A stretch of DNA of 64,000 nucleotides from Pseudomonas cichorii (lineage in GTDB: Bacteria > Pseudomonadota > Gammaproteobacteria > Pseudomonadales > Pseudomonadaceae), in the NCBI RefSeq assembly GCF_018343775.1, contig NZ_CP074349.1:3648001-3712000 (forward strand), read 5' to 3'. The position numbers and the translations under genes are program-made. The notes under the pieces were generated by a model. It saw only the letters and a program-made list of their open reading frames with translations. It was not told the DNA's origin and ran no database searches. Every line of letters starts with the position of its first letter. Position 1 is the stretch's first letter. Positions 10,670 through 19,106 of this stretch are shown in pieces.

Positions 10670-11320
10670 TTACTGCTTGAATTTGAAATCCAGCGCAGCC
10701 CCTTCGATATCGCGACGACTTTCATTGCGCATTTGCAGCTGCATTTCATTGCTCAGCAGGCGCCCATTGAGCTCGAAAGGACTGGGATCAGATGATGACC
10801 CCTTGCTGCCAAACATCTGCGGCAGCAAAGGCTTGCGCTTGGCAGTAATCACATTGGCAGGAGGAGAAAGCTCTTTGACCATTTCTGGCGGCAGGCTCAA
10901 GTCAAGCTTGGGCTGAGGCAAACGGACATCCTTGACCGAAGCTTTAGCCGTCTTGTTCTTTTCGCGCCTGGCGGTAACAGCAACGGCCTTCTCTTTAGCA
11001 GGAGCAGCCTTGACCGCTGGAGTCTTTGCAGCCTCTCTGGAAGCAGGCGATTTAGCGACAGAAACAGGGCGCGGCGGCGTTACCTCCCCCTTACCCGCAA
11101 CCACAGGAACAACCGGGACACCAGGCTTCAACTCATGCACTGGCGCAGCAGGCCTGGACACTGCCGGCTCAACGGCGGCAGCTGGCGGCTGAACAGCAGG
11201 CGCAACAGGCGCAGCCACGCCTGCCTCAACCTTCGGCTTTGGAACCGGCGCGTCTTGAGAGTCGCAAGCGCTCAACAACACAACGACGAACAATCCGAGA
11301 CAACGAAACGCATTATTCAT
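10670..11320 (-). CDS. Proline/alanine-rich lipoprotein of unknown function
   Basis: This 216-residue protein has a lipoprotein signal (LFVVVLLSAC, lipobox Leu-Ser-Ala-Cys at about residues 16-19). A low-complexity region of about 110 residues rich in Pro, Ala, Val and Lys follows (VAAPVAPAVQPPAAA, then alternating KAAPAKEKAVAV), then a more ordered C-terminal third (LDLSLPPEMVKELSPP to the C terminus). The layout suggests an envelope-anchored protein with an extended, possibly peptidoglycan-spanning linker, as in TonB- or TolA-like tethers. No catalytic motif is visible. I do not recognise the family. Confidence 0.7.
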   Translation of the reverse strand: MNNAFRCLGLFVVVLLSACDSQDAPVPKPKVEAGVAAPVAPAVQPPAAAVEPAVSRPAAPVHELKPGVPVVPVVAGKGEVTPPRPVSVAKSPASREAAKTPAVKAAPAKEKAVAVTARREKNKTAKASVKDVRLPQPKLDLSLPPEMVKELSPPANVITAKRKPLLPQMFGSKGSSSDPSPFELNGRLLSNEMQLQMRNESRRDIEGAALDFKFKQ

Positions 11321-11418
11321 AATAAGTAAATGGCTGAGGCATAGAGGTCACATGCTGTCCCTTTGAGGCACACCTGACAAGACAAGAGTTCCAACGATGA
11401 GACAAAAAACATGTGCGC

Positions 11419-12858
11419 TCAATAAGCCGGCACAGTTTCTTGACACAATTGTTTGGCCAGCATCCCCAATGTCATCAGCGCACGCTCCGCTTCACGATTC
11501 CAGGGCATGCCACAGTTCAGACGAATACAGTGATTGAACTGTTCTGTATTACTGAAAATAAGACCCGGCGCGATACTGATACCCTGCTCCAGCGCCCGCA
11601 CATGCAATTCCTGGGTATTGACGCGCCCCGGCAAGCTGACCCAGAGAATAAAGCCACCTACCGGACGACTCATCTGAGTCCCCTCGGGGAAGAACTGCTG
11701 CACCGCCAACTGGAAAGCACTCAGATTCTTGCGATACTCCAGGCGAATAAAACGCAAATGCCGGTCATAACCACCGTTTTCCAGATAAGCCGCGATAGCC
11801 ATCTGCGTCACACTGCAGGCTGAATGAGTGCTGAAGGTCTGCAAGCGCTGGATTTCCGCCTGATATTTCCCGGCAATCATCCAGCCAATGCGCACACCCG
11901 GCGACAGTGTCTTGGAAAAACTGGAGCAATAAATCACTCGACCAAGGCGATCGAAGGCTTTCAAGGCCTTGGTACGCCCCACTTCAAACATCAGCTCGCC
12001 GTACACATCATCTTCAACGATCTGGATATCAAAGTCCGATGCCAGTCGCAGCAGGTTCTTCTGCCGCTCTTCCGGCATGGTGCCACCCAGCGGATTACTC
12101 AAGCGTGCGGTCAGCACCAAAGCCTTGATCGACCACTGGTTGGCCGCCAGCTGCAGAGCCTCCAGGCTAATACCCGTCGATGGGTCACTGGGAATCTCGA
12201 TGACCTTGAGCCCCAGCAGATCCGCCAGTTGCAGCAGACCGTAATAAGCCGGTGACTCGGCCGCGATCAGGTCGCCGGGCTGCGTCAGCACCCGCAGGGC
12301 CATTTGCAGGGCATCGACGCAACCGTGGGTAATCACCACTTCATAAGGATCTACCACAACGCCCGCATCACGCATGCGGATGGCAACCTGTCTGCGCAAT
12401 GGCTCGAAACCGGGGCTGAACATATAACTGAACGCCCGAGGGCTGTGAAAGCGCGTCACCTTGGCCAGTTGCTGATGCAGGGCACGGACCGGCAGATAAT
12501 CCACGTGCGGCACCGCTGCCCCGAGGGCAAACACACCTTCACGACGAGATTCTTCAAGCACCTGCTGGATGATGCTGCTGCGGGTCACCAGACCTGGACG
12601 CTCCACTCGCGCAATATCTGGCGTCGATGCCGTCAGCGCAGGTGTCTGATGCACGTAATACCCGGACTGCGGGCGAGCCCGGATCAGGCCCTGATCTTCA
12701 AGATTGGCGTAGGCCTGCAATACCGTTGCATGGCTGACATTGAGCTGCGAACTCATTTTGCGGACCGATGGCACACGCTCGCCGGGCTGATAGACGCCCC
12801 GGCGGATGTCTTCCGCCAACTGCTGAGCGATGCGTTGATAAAGCAAAAGATTGGTCAT
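11419..12858 (-). CDS. MocR-type regulator: GntR helix-turn-helix fused to aminotransferase-like domain
   Basis: In this 479-residue protein, residues 1-75 form a winged helix (QLAEDIRRGVYQPGERVPSV, then NVSHATVLQAYANLEDQGLI) of the GntR family. The remainder is a fold-type I PLP domain with the likely cofactor lysine in CSSFSKTLSPGVRIGW and the conserved HGCVDALQMALR and ESPAYYGLL segments. Such MocR/PdxR-like proteins use PLP as an effector-binding cofactor to control transport, vitamin B6 or amino-acid genes. Its target cannot be read from the neighbours: the divergent side contains no adjacent gene and the downstream genes look unrelated. Confidence 0.88.
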   Translation of the reverse strand: MTNLLLYQRIAQQLAEDIRRGVYQPGERVPSVRKMSSQLNVSHATVLQAYANLEDQGLIRARPQSGYYVHQTPALTASTPDIARVERPGLVTRSSIIQQVLEESRREGVFALGAAVPHVDYLPVRALHQQLAKVTRFHSPRAFSYMFSPGFEPLRRQVAIRMRDAGVVVDPYEVVITHGCVDALQMALRVLTQPGDLIAAESPAYYGLLQLADLLGLKVIEIPSDPSTGISLEALQLAANQWSIKALVLTARLSNPLGGTMPEERQKNLLRLASDFDIQIVEDDVYGELMFEVGRTKALKAFDRLGRVIYCSSFSKTLSPGVRIGWMIAGKYQAEIQRLQTFSTHSACSVTQMAIAAYLENGGYDRHLRFIRLEYRKNLSAFQLAVQQFFPEGTQMSRPVGGFILWVSLPGRVNTQELHVRALEQGISIAPGLIFSNTEQFNHCIRLNCGMPWNREAERALMTLGMLAKQLCQETVPAY

Positions 12859-13026
12859 GACACAGCCTCGAACCGACCCGCAATTTGTTTTTGTAGGGGA
12901 GATGATAGCCTAAAGACCGGAACAGTCGAAAAGTGTACGGGGACAGTTTCTCTTCAGGCCCATCATTGTGCGCTCTGACAAAAAATATTGTCGGGTAAAG
13001 ATGCCAAGTTCACGGCTTTTTAAGCC

Positions 13027-13066
13027 AAAAAAAGCCCGGGGCCGTTTCCGACGCCGGGCTTTTTTT
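13027..13066 (-). terminator. Intrinsic terminator downstream of the OmpA-like gene
   Basis: AAAAAAAGCCCGG (13027-13039) and CCGGGCTTTTTTT (13054-13066) form a strong stem with flanking A/T tracts. It lies 11 bp past the OmpA-like stop codon on the minus strand. Confidence 0.8.
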
Positions 13067-13077
13067 CAGATTTTTTC

Positions 13078-13893
13078 TTACCGGGCAGCGCCTAGCTGGC
13101 CCTTGTCGTCGGAAAAGACGATTTCTACACGACGATTTTGTGCTCGCCCACGCTCGGAGGCGTTCACATCGACCGGATATTGCTGACCATAACCCTCGAC
13201 CTGAATGCGCTTGTCGTCAACACCCAGGTCGATCAGCACATCGGCGACCGACTGTGCGCGATCACGGGACAGTTTCAGGTTTTCCTGCCGGTCACCGGTA
13301 CTGTCGGTGTAGCCTTCGATCCTTACCGTGCGGCGAGGATTGAGCAACAGGAACTGTACGACTTTGAGCACCGTGCGATTGGCAGAGCTTTTCAGTTCGG
13401 CATGCCCCGGATCGAACAGCACATCGCCCAGGGTCATGACCAGGCCACGGTCGGTCTGCGTAGTCGCAAGGCTGAGTATCTGATCTTCCAGCCACTTGCC
13501 ATGCTGCTGCGCACTGGCCAGCTTGGCCTCGCGCAACGCCAGTTGCAGGCGTTGACGCTCCATCTCCAGTTTGGCCAGTTGCTCCTGGGCCAGCATCAGG
13601 TTGCTGTGCTCACGGGCAATCTCGCTGTACCGGGTACTCAGGTAGGCGTAATGACTGACATCGGCTCCGCTGCCCAGATAACTCGACAGGCGCTCTGCCC
13701 TCGCCAGCGATTCGCCTGAACGGATCACGTCCTTGGGCGCACTGCGCAGTACATTCGGGTCTTCTTTCACTTTCTGGAAATCTGTACCGGCCTGACGCAG
13801 CGCCTGCTCACTGTCCTGATGACTCGCACAACCAGACAGGCCTGCAACGCCCAGCAAAAGGCATCCGCTCAATACACGGGTAACACGGTTCAT
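13078..13893 (-). CDS. OmpA C-terminal-domain lipoprotein with DUF4398-like N terminus
   Basis: In this 271-residue protein, LLGVAGLSGCASHQ near residues 13-26 is a lipobox. A helical, heptad-like region (about 70-145, AQEQLAKLEMERQRLQLALR) follows. Residues 150-265 form an OmpA/Pal-type peptidoglycan-binding domain with VRIEGYTDSTGDRQENLKLS and NRRVEIVFSD. It should tether the outer membrane to peptidoglycan. Its start overlaps the stop of the upstream DUF4398 gene by four bases (ATGA), so the two are translationally coupled and probably act together. Confidence 0.87.
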   Translation of the reverse strand: MNRVTRVLSGCLLLGVAGLSGCASHQDSEQALRQAGTDFQKVKEDPNVLRSAPKDVIRSGESLARAERLSSYLGSGADVSHYAYLSTRYSEIAREHSNLMLAQEQLAKLEMERQRLQLALREAKLASAQQHGKWLEDQILSLATTQTDRGLVMTLGDVLFDPGHAELKSSANRTVLKVVQFLLLNPRRTVRIEGYTDSTGDRQENLKLSRDRAQSVADVLIDLGVDDKRIQVEGYGQQYPVDVNASERGRAQNRRVEIVFSDDKGQLGAAR

Positions 13894-14243
13894 TGAGCTT
13901 CCCCCAACTGTTTGCGCAGACGATTGAGGCGAACATTCAACTGATTGATCTGCTCCTGACTTTTCAGGGTCAACACCCTCGCTTCCGCCAGGCGCGCATC
14001 AAGCTCGGCACGCTCGGCGTTCATGCGCGCATCCTTGTAGGATTTATCGGCCATGTCGGCACGTGCCTGGGCAAATGCGGATTGCGCATTGACCAGTTCG
14101 GGCTGCTCATCGCTGGCGCCGACGGCCTTGGCCTGCTCCAGAGCCTGCTCGGTCAGCTTGAACTGTTCGGTCGGTGCCGGATCGCTGGCACAACCGACCA
14201 ACGTGGCGATGGCCATGAATGCAACTAAAGGGCGAATACTCAC
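13890..14243 (-). CDS. DUF4398-family lipoprotein
   Basis: This 117-residue lipoprotein has the lipobox TLVGC near residues 15-19, followed by an almost wholly helical, Ala/Gln/Glu-rich region (EQFKLTEQALEQAKAVGASD to LNRLRKQLGEAQ) likely to form a coiled coil. I choose the GTG at 14241-14243 because AGGA sits 7 bases upstream and it places the signal peptide at the N terminus; the longer frame adds a leader with no signal. The gene lies 10 bp after the solute-binding gene and overlaps the OmpA-like gene by four bases. Confidence 0.82.
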   Translation of the reverse strand: MSIRPLVAFMAIATLVGCASDPAPTEQFKLTEQALEQAKAVGASDEQPELVNAQSAFAQARADMADKSYKDARMNAERAELDARLAEARVLTLKSQEQINQLNVRLNRLRKQLGEAQ

Positions 14244-14253
14244 AAAAACATTC

Positions 14254-15084
14254 CTACTTGTTTGGGACGCTGGTGCTGGCAGGTTGCAGCAACTGAGCTT
14301 TCCACACATCCAGATTGCGCTGGATAGCTTCACCCGCAAGGCCCGAAGACGCCAATTCTGTCATCTTTTTCACCAACTGTCCGCGCAACCATGGATCGTT
14401 ACAGGCCGAATTCACTGATAACGCCAGATACAGGCCCGGTTTATCAAGGGGTTCAGGCTGAGCGACCAGATCAGACGACAAGCCAAGGGTTTGCATCATG
14501 ACCATGCCTGCATAGCGTCCAGCCAGTACATATTCGACCTGCCCCAGCGCCAGTTTCTGAAAGGCCAGGGTCAGATTGGGCAAGCGCTCCAGCGTCAGGT
14601 GTTCTTTAGCCGTTGCCTCGAATGACTGGGTAAGACGAGTCCTTTCAGAGATAGCGCCCGACCGCCCGTGCAGGTCGGCGAGAGAACTGAAGGGCAAGGC
14701 ACGATCGTGACGGGTCCAGACCAGGATTTCATTGTGGGTGATTGGCGGCTGGATATAGTCGAACGAATCAAGCTGAGCCTGATTCAGTGGCGCATCGACC
14801 AGCATGTCCATACGACCGGTGCGCGCCTCTTCCAGCGCCTGGCTGCGCTTGCCCGCATACAGAAACTCGACATCCAGATCCAGAGAATCGGCCGCCCGCC
14901 TGAGCAGGTCGGCATTGGCACCCATCAAGTGCCTTGGGTCCTGCGGATCGCGCCACAGGTAAGGCGGTGTATCCGGGCTGCCGGTGACGATCAGTCGCTC
15001 GCACTTGCCTGCCGCCGATGCAAACGACGGCAGCACCATCAGCCCCAGAAGAAGCGAAGACAAAAACAGCCTTGGCTGGCCCAT
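14254..15084 (-). CDS. Periplasmic solute-binding protein (family 3 type)
   Basis: This 276-residue protein has a cleavable leader (FLSSLLLGLMVLPSFASA). The body resembles extracellular solute-binding proteins of the amino-acid type: ERLIVTGSPDTPPYLWRD, GANADLLRRAADSLDLDVEF, RTGRMDMLVDAPLNQ and YVLAGRYAGMVMM. There is no transporter gene beside it. Instead it is the first gene of a three-gene unit with two envelope lipoproteins, so it may be a sensory or structural ligand-binding protein rather than part of an ABC importer. I start at the ATG at 15084, where the signal peptide begins. Confidence 0.75.
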   Translation of the reverse strand: MGQPRLFLSSLLLGLMVLPSFASAAGKCERLIVTGSPDTPPYLWRDPQDPRHLMGANADLLRRAADSLDLDVEFLYAGKRSQALEEARTGRMDMLVDAPLNQAQLDSFDYIQPPITHNEILVWTRHDRALPFSSLADLHGRSGAISERTRLTQSFEATAKEHLTLERLPNLTLAFQKLALGQVEYVLAGRYAGMVMMQTLGLSSDLVAQPEPLDKPGLYLALSVNSACNDPWLRGQLVKKMTELASSGLAGEAIQRNLDVWKAQLLQPASTSVPNK

Positions 15085-15111
15085 GAATAATCCTTTTTCA
15101 GCACAACAAAA

Positions 15112-15175
15112 AACCCGTTCACTCAGGCCACGCACCCTGTCAAGGACAGGTATGCACGGCCGGATTGAACGGGTT
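15112..15175 (-). terminator. Terminator of etfBA
   Basis: AACCCGTTCA (15112-15121) pairs with TGAACGGGTT (15166-15175), enclosing a second hairpin CCTGTC-AAG-GACAGG (15135-15149). On the minus strand a T-run (TTTTTTG) follows the outer stem. It lies 13 bp after the etfA stop. Confidence 0.7.
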
Positions 15176-15187
15176 CTCGAAACTGGT

Positions 15188-16117
15188 TTAAACCAGCTTT
15201 TCCAGCTCAGGCACCGCTTCAAACAGATCAGCCACCAGACCGTAATCAGCCACCTGGAAGATCGGAGCTTCTTCGTCCTTGTTGATCGCGACGATCACCT
15301 TGGAGTCCTTCATGCCCGCCAGATGCTGGATCGCACCGGAAATACCCACCGCGATGTACAACTGAGGAGCAACGATCTTGCCGGTCTGCCCGACCTGCAT
15401 GTCGTTGGGCACGAAACCGGCATCGACCGCGGCGCGGGATGCGCCCACCGCAGCACCCAGCTTGTCCGCCAGGGCGTACAGGTGCTTGAAGTTATCGCCG
15501 TTCTGCATGCCGCGACCGCCGGAAACGACGATTTTGGCAGCGGTCAGTTCTGGGCGATCGGACTTGGCCAGCTCTTCGCCAACGAAGGAGGACTTGCCTG
15601 CATCATGAGCAACAGAGACAGCTTCGACCGCAGCCGAACCACCTTCTGCAGCGACCGGATCGAAACCGGTCGCACGGACGGTGATGACCTTGATCGACGC
15701 ACTCGATTGCACGGTGGCAATAGCGTTACCGGCGTAGATCGGACGCTTGAAGGTGTCAGCCGATTCAACCGAAACGATTTCGGAGATCTGATCCACATCC
15801 AGCTGTGCTGCAACGCGAGGCAGGATGTTTTTGCCATTGGAGGTCGCAGCCGCCAGAACATGGCTATAGCCAGTTGCCAGCTCGACGACCAGCGGTGCTA
15901 CGTTTTCCGGCAACTGATGCGCGTAGGCAGCATTGTCGGCAACCAGTACCTTGGTAACGCCCGCGATCTTTGCAGCAGCTGCGGCGACAGCACTTACGCC
16001 GGAACCGGCCACCAGGACATTGATATCGCCACCGATCTTCTGGGCAGCGGCAATGGTGTTCAGCGTGGCTGGAGCCACAGCTGCATTGTCATGTTCAGCG
16101 ATAACCAGGATCGTCAT
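15188..16117 (-). CDS. etfA: Electron transfer flavoprotein alpha subunit
   Basis: This 309-residue FAD-binding subunit of ETF accepts electrons from acyl-CoA and other flavin dehydrogenases and passes them to ETF-quinone oxidoreductase. The N terminus [20 protein letters not shown] and the C-terminal FAD-binding region ([56 protein letters not shown]) are characteristic. It directly follows etfB with no gap, as expected for two subunits made in equal amounts. Confidence 0.97.
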   Translation of the reverse strand: MTILVIAEHDNAAVAPATLNTIAAAQKIGGDINVLVAGSGVSAVAAAAAKIAGVTKVLVADNAAYAHQLPENVAPLVVELATGYSHVLAAATSNGKNILPRVAAQLDVDQISEIVSVESADTFKRPIYAGNAIATVQSSASIKVITVRATGFDPVAAEGGSAAVEAVSVAHDAGKSSFVGEELAKSDRPELTAAKIVVSGGRGMQNGDNFKHLYALADKLGAAVGASRAAVDAGFVPNDMQVGQTGKIVAPQLYIAVGISGAIQHLAGMKDSKVIVAINKDEEAPIFQVADYGLVADLFEAVPELEKLV

Positions 16118-16867
16118 TTAGATTACCTTCGCTTCGGTTTTCAGTTTTTCGACCAGTTCGGCCACCGACTTCACTTTGATACCGGCGCTACGTGCTGCCG
16201 GCGCTTCAACCTTGACAGTCTTGTTGGTCGAAGCGGTGGAAACGCCCAATGCATCCGGGGTCAGCGTTTCAAGCGGCTTTTTCTTGGCCTTCATGATGTT
16301 GGGCAGCGAAGCATAACGTGGCTCGTTCAGACGCAGGTCTGTGGTCACGATAGCCGGCAGGCTCAGGGATACGGTTTGCAGACCACCGTCGATTTCGCGG
16401 GTCACGGCAACCTTGTCGCCCGACACTTCGACCTTGGAAGCAAAGGTACCTTGCGGGTAACCGCTCAGGGCAGCCAGCATCTGGCCAGTCTGATTGTTAT
16501 CGCTGTCGATGGCCTGTTTGCCCAGGATCACCAGTTGTGGCTGCTCCTTGTCGACAACAGCCTTGAGCAGCTTGGCCACGGCCAGGGAGGTCAGGTCCTC
16601 GGCAGACTCGACCAGTACGGCACGGTCGGCACCCAGCGCCAGAGCAGTACGCAGCTGCTCCTGAGCGGTGGTCGGGCCGATGGTGACCACGACGATTTCG
16701 CTGGCCACGCCCTTTTCTTTCAGGCGGACAGCCTCTTCCACAGCAATTTCGCAGAAGGGGTTCATGGACATTTTGACGTTGGCAAGATCGACGCCGGAGT
16801 TGTCCGCCTTGACGCGAACCTTGACGTTGTAGTCGACCACTCGTTTGACAGCTACAAGAACCTTCAT
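16118..16867 (-). CDS. etfB: Electron transfer flavoprotein beta subunit
   Basis: This 249-residue ETF beta subunit binds AMP and forms the docking surface for dehydrogenases. It starts [20 protein letters not shown] and contains [12 protein letters not shown] and the family signature around [17 protein letters not shown]. The ATG at 16867 is preceded by GAGGAAT in the spacer; in-frame codons further upstream give a non-conserved extension. It is the first gene of etfBA, divergent from the quinone oxidoreductase gene across a 519-bp region. Confidence 0.97.
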   Translation of the reverse strand: MKVLVAVKRVVDYNVKVRVKADNSGVDLANVKMSMNPFCEIAVEEAVRLKEKGVASEIVVVTIGPTTAQEQLRTALALGADRAVLVESAEDLTSLAVAKLLKAVVDKEQPQLVILGKQAIDSDNNQTGQMLAALSGYPQGTFASKVEVSGDKVAVTREIDGGLQTVSLSLPAIVTTDLRLNEPRYASLPNIMKAKKKPLETLTPDALGVSTASTNKTVKVEAPAARSAGIKVKSVAELVEKLKTEAKVI

Positions 16868-16994
16868 GGATTCCTCACTCTCCGGTGAAAAGAAAGTCGC
16901 CCGGAATGACCAGGCGATCGATAGGTGTGTCCTCAACAAGCAATCGCTTCAGTGCAGGCATCGGGGCTGTTTATCAGAACAGCCGCCAAAAAAC

Positions 16995-17023
16995 CGTATA
17001 TAAGGCCAGATCACACCCATCAA
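16995..17023 (-). promoter_or_regulatory. Possible promoter of etfBA
   Basis: On the minus strand TTGATG (17018-17023) and TATACG (16995-17000) are 17 bases apart, about 130 bp upstream of etfB. The hexamers are only moderate matches. Confidence 0.35.
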
Positions 17024-17239
17024 GCGCCTCAAGGGTGTGTAAAATGCGCCGCGCGCGATGGCCGGACTGCCTGCACTACGCTCACCTGATACCTTTTCGG
17101 AGGTTTCATTGAACCTCGCTTCAGCCTACGGCGAGCGCAAAACCGCCCGTATCTTGACCGCAACGCCTTTTCCGGTCAATACGACAGATCGGCCAGTCCT
17201 GAGTCTCGCGTCTTTGATTTATCTGGCCTGCGGCCAATT

Positions 17240-17253
17240 CAAACGAACGTTTG
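17240..17253 (+). promoter_or_regulatory. PsrA-type operator
   Basis: CAAAC-GAAC-GTTTG matches the published pseudomonad PsrA pattern (G/C)AAAC-N2-4-GTTTG(G/C) in both arms, with a 4-base spacer. It ends two bases before the -35 hexamer of the etfdh promoter. PsrA is a long-chain fatty-acid-responsive TetR-type regulator of beta-oxidation genes. Its role here is inference. Confidence 0.6.
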
Positions 17254-17255
17254 TA

Positions 17256-17284
17256 TTGGACCTGCAAAGTGGTGTAGATATAAT
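17256..17284 (+). promoter_or_regulatory. Sigma-70 promoter of ETF-quinone oxidoreductase gene
   Basis: TTGGAC (17256-17261) and a perfect TATAAT (17279-17284) are separated by 17 bases, about 100 bp upstream of the start codon. Confidence 0.7.
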
Positions 17285-17386
17285 GCGCTCCTTAATAAAG
17301 ACGGGCAGGCATCTCACGCCTCCGCACGTCGGCCTGTACGCTTCATATAAAAAAATACCGTGAGCCTTGAGAGTAGGAGATAGCCT

Positions 17387-19042
17387 GTGGAACGCGAATA
17401 CATGGAATTCGACGTCGTCATCGTCGGAGCCGGCCCTTCCGGGCTTTCTGCCGCGTGCCGTCTTAAACAGAAGGCAGCCGAAGCGGGCCAGGAAATCAGC
17501 GTCTGCGTGGTAGAAAAAGGCTCCGAAGTCGGCGCACATATTCTGTCCGGCGCGGTATTCGAACCTCGCGCCCTGAACGAGCTCTTCCCGAACTGGCAAG
17601 AACTTGGCGCGCCACTCAACACGCCGGTCAAGCGTGATGACATCTATATGCTGCGCAGCGCCGAAAAGTCCGTGAAAGTACCGGACCTGTTCGTGCCCAA
17701 GACCATGCACAACCAGGGCAACTACATCATTTCCCTGGGCAACCTGTGCCGCTGGCTCGCCCAGCAGGCCGAAAACCTGGGTGTCGAGATCTATCCGGGC
17801 TTTGCCGCCCAGGAAGCCCTGTTCGACGAAAACGGCGTGGTACGCGGGATCATCACCGGCGACCTGGGCGTTGACCGCGAAGGCAATCCGAAAGAAGGCC
17901 TGTACACCCCGGGCATGGAACTGCGTGGCAAGTACACCCTGTTCGCCGAAGGGTGCCGCGGCCATATCGGCAAGCAACTGATCAAACGCTTCAACCTCGA
18001 CAGCGAAGCCGATGCCCAGCACTACGGCATCGGCCTGAAGGAAATCTGGGAAGTCGATCCGGCGAAGCATGAGCAAGGACTGGTGGTGCATACCGCTGGC
18101 TGGCCGCTGGACGACGAGAACATGGGCGGCTCTTTCCTGTATCACCTGGAAAACAATCAAGTGGTCGTCGGTCTGATTATCGACTTGTCCTACAGCAACC
18201 CTTACCTGTCGCCTTTCGACGAATTCCAGCGTTACAAGCACCATCCGGTCATCAAACAGTACCTGGAAGGCGGCAAACGCATCAGCTACGGCGCCCGCGC
18301 CATCTGCAAGGGCGGCCTGAATTCCCTGCCGAAAATGGTTTTCGCGGGCGGCGCACTGATCGGTTGCGACCTGGGCACCCTGAACTTCGCCAAGATCAAG
18401 GGCAGCCACACAGCCATGAAGTCCGGCATGCTGGCTGCAGAGTCGGTGGCCGACGCCCTGCTCTCAGGCAAGGAAGGCGGCGATGTGCTGACTTCTTATG
18501 TAGACGCCTTCAAGGCCAGCTGGCTGCATGAAGAACTGTTCGCCAGCCGTAACTTCGGCCCGGCGATGCACAAGTTCGGCGCGGTCATGGGCGGTGCATT
18601 CAACTTCATCGACCAGAACATTTTCGGTGGCAAGATCCCGTTCACCTTGCACGACACCAAGCCGGACTATGCCTGCCTCAAGCTGGCAGCCGACTCGAAG
18701 AAGATCGACTACCCCAAACCGGATGGCAAGCTCAGCTTCGACAAGCTCAGCTCGGTATTCCTCTCCAGCACCAACCATGAAGAGGAACAACCTTGCCACC
18801 TGAAGCTGACCGATCCGAGCATTCCGATCACCAGCAACCTGCCGCTTTATGACGAACCTGCCCAGCGTTACTGCCCGGCTGGCGTTTATGAAGTGATTAC
18901 CCAGGAAGATGGCGAGAAACGCTTCCAGATCAACGCCCAGAACTGCGTGCACTGCAAGACCTGCGACATCAAGGATCCTGCGCAGAACATCACCTGGGTG
19001 GCGCCGGAAGGGGCTGGCGGGCCGACTTATCCGAATATGTAG
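17387..19042 (+). CDS. Electron transfer flavoprotein-ubiquinone oxidoreductase
   Basis: This 551-residue membrane-associated flavo-iron-sulfur protein reduces ubiquinone with electrons from reduced ETF. The FAD-binding motif VVIVGAGPSGLSAACRL is near the N terminus. The C terminus has the [4Fe-4S] ligands in CPAGVYEV and CVHCKTCDIKDP, followed by the usual GGPTYPNM end. A GTG start at 17387 is supported by AGGAG seven bases upstream; an ATG five codons later is the alternative. It lies divergent from etfBA, so the whole ETF branch of the respiratory chain is encoded together. This family is often named etfdh or etfD. Confidence 0.95.
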   Translation: MEREYMEFDVVIVGAGPSGLSAACRLKQKAAEAGQEISVCVVEKGSEVGAHILSGAVFEPRALNELFPNWQELGAPLNTPVKRDDIYMLRSAEKSVKVPDLFVPKTMHNQGNYIISLGNLCRWLAQQAENLGVEIYPGFAAQEALFDENGVVRGIITGDLGVDREGNPKEGLYTPGMELRGKYTLFAEGCRGHIGKQLIKRFNLDSEADAQHYGIGLKEIWEVDPAKHEQGLVVHTAGWPLDDENMGGSFLYHLENNQVVVGLIIDLSYSNPYLSPFDEFQRYKHHPVIKQYLEGGKRISYGARAICKGGLNSLPKMVFAGGALIGCDLGTLNFAKIKGSHTAMKSGMLAAESVADALLSGKEGGDVLTSYVDAFKASWLHEELFASRNFGPAMHKFGAVMGGAFNFIDQNIFGGKIPFTLHDTKPDYACLKLAADSKKIDYPKPDGKLSFDKLSSVFLSSTNHEEEQPCHLKLTDPSIPITSNLPLYDEPAQRYCPAGVYEVITQEDGEKRFQINAQNCVHCKTCDIKDPAQNITWVAPEGAGGPTYPNM

Positions 19043-19048
19043 GGAACA

Positions 19049-19080
19049 ACAAGCTGCAAGTTTTTAGCGGTAAGCTGCAA
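19049..19080. repeat. AAGCTGCAAG repeat pair
   Basis: Two direct copies, AAGCTGCAAG (19050-19059) and AAGCTGCAAG (19072-19081), belong to the dispersed family seen at 176-344 and 62463-62523. The second copy runs into the terminator stem. Confidence 0.5.
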
Positions 19081-19105
19081 GAAAGCCCCTTTTGGGGCTT
19101 TCTTG
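19078..19105. terminator. Bidirectional intrinsic terminator
   Basis: CAAGAAAGCCCC (19078-19089), a TTTT loop and GGGGCTTTCTTG (19094-19105) form a perfect 12-bp stem. It lies between the ends of the convergent ETF-quinone oxidoreductase and AraC-family genes. Confidence 0.75.
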
Positions 19106-19106
19106 T

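Larger units (their letters stand above)
16868..17386. other. Divergent etfB/etfdh control region
   Basis: This 519-bp non-coding region lies between two partner functions. On the right it holds a PsrA-type palindrome (17240-17253) abutting a strong sigma-70 promoter (17256-17284) for the quinone oxidoreductase. On the left is a weaker promoter candidate for etfB (16995-17023). No convincing open reading frame was seen. Confidence 0.65.
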
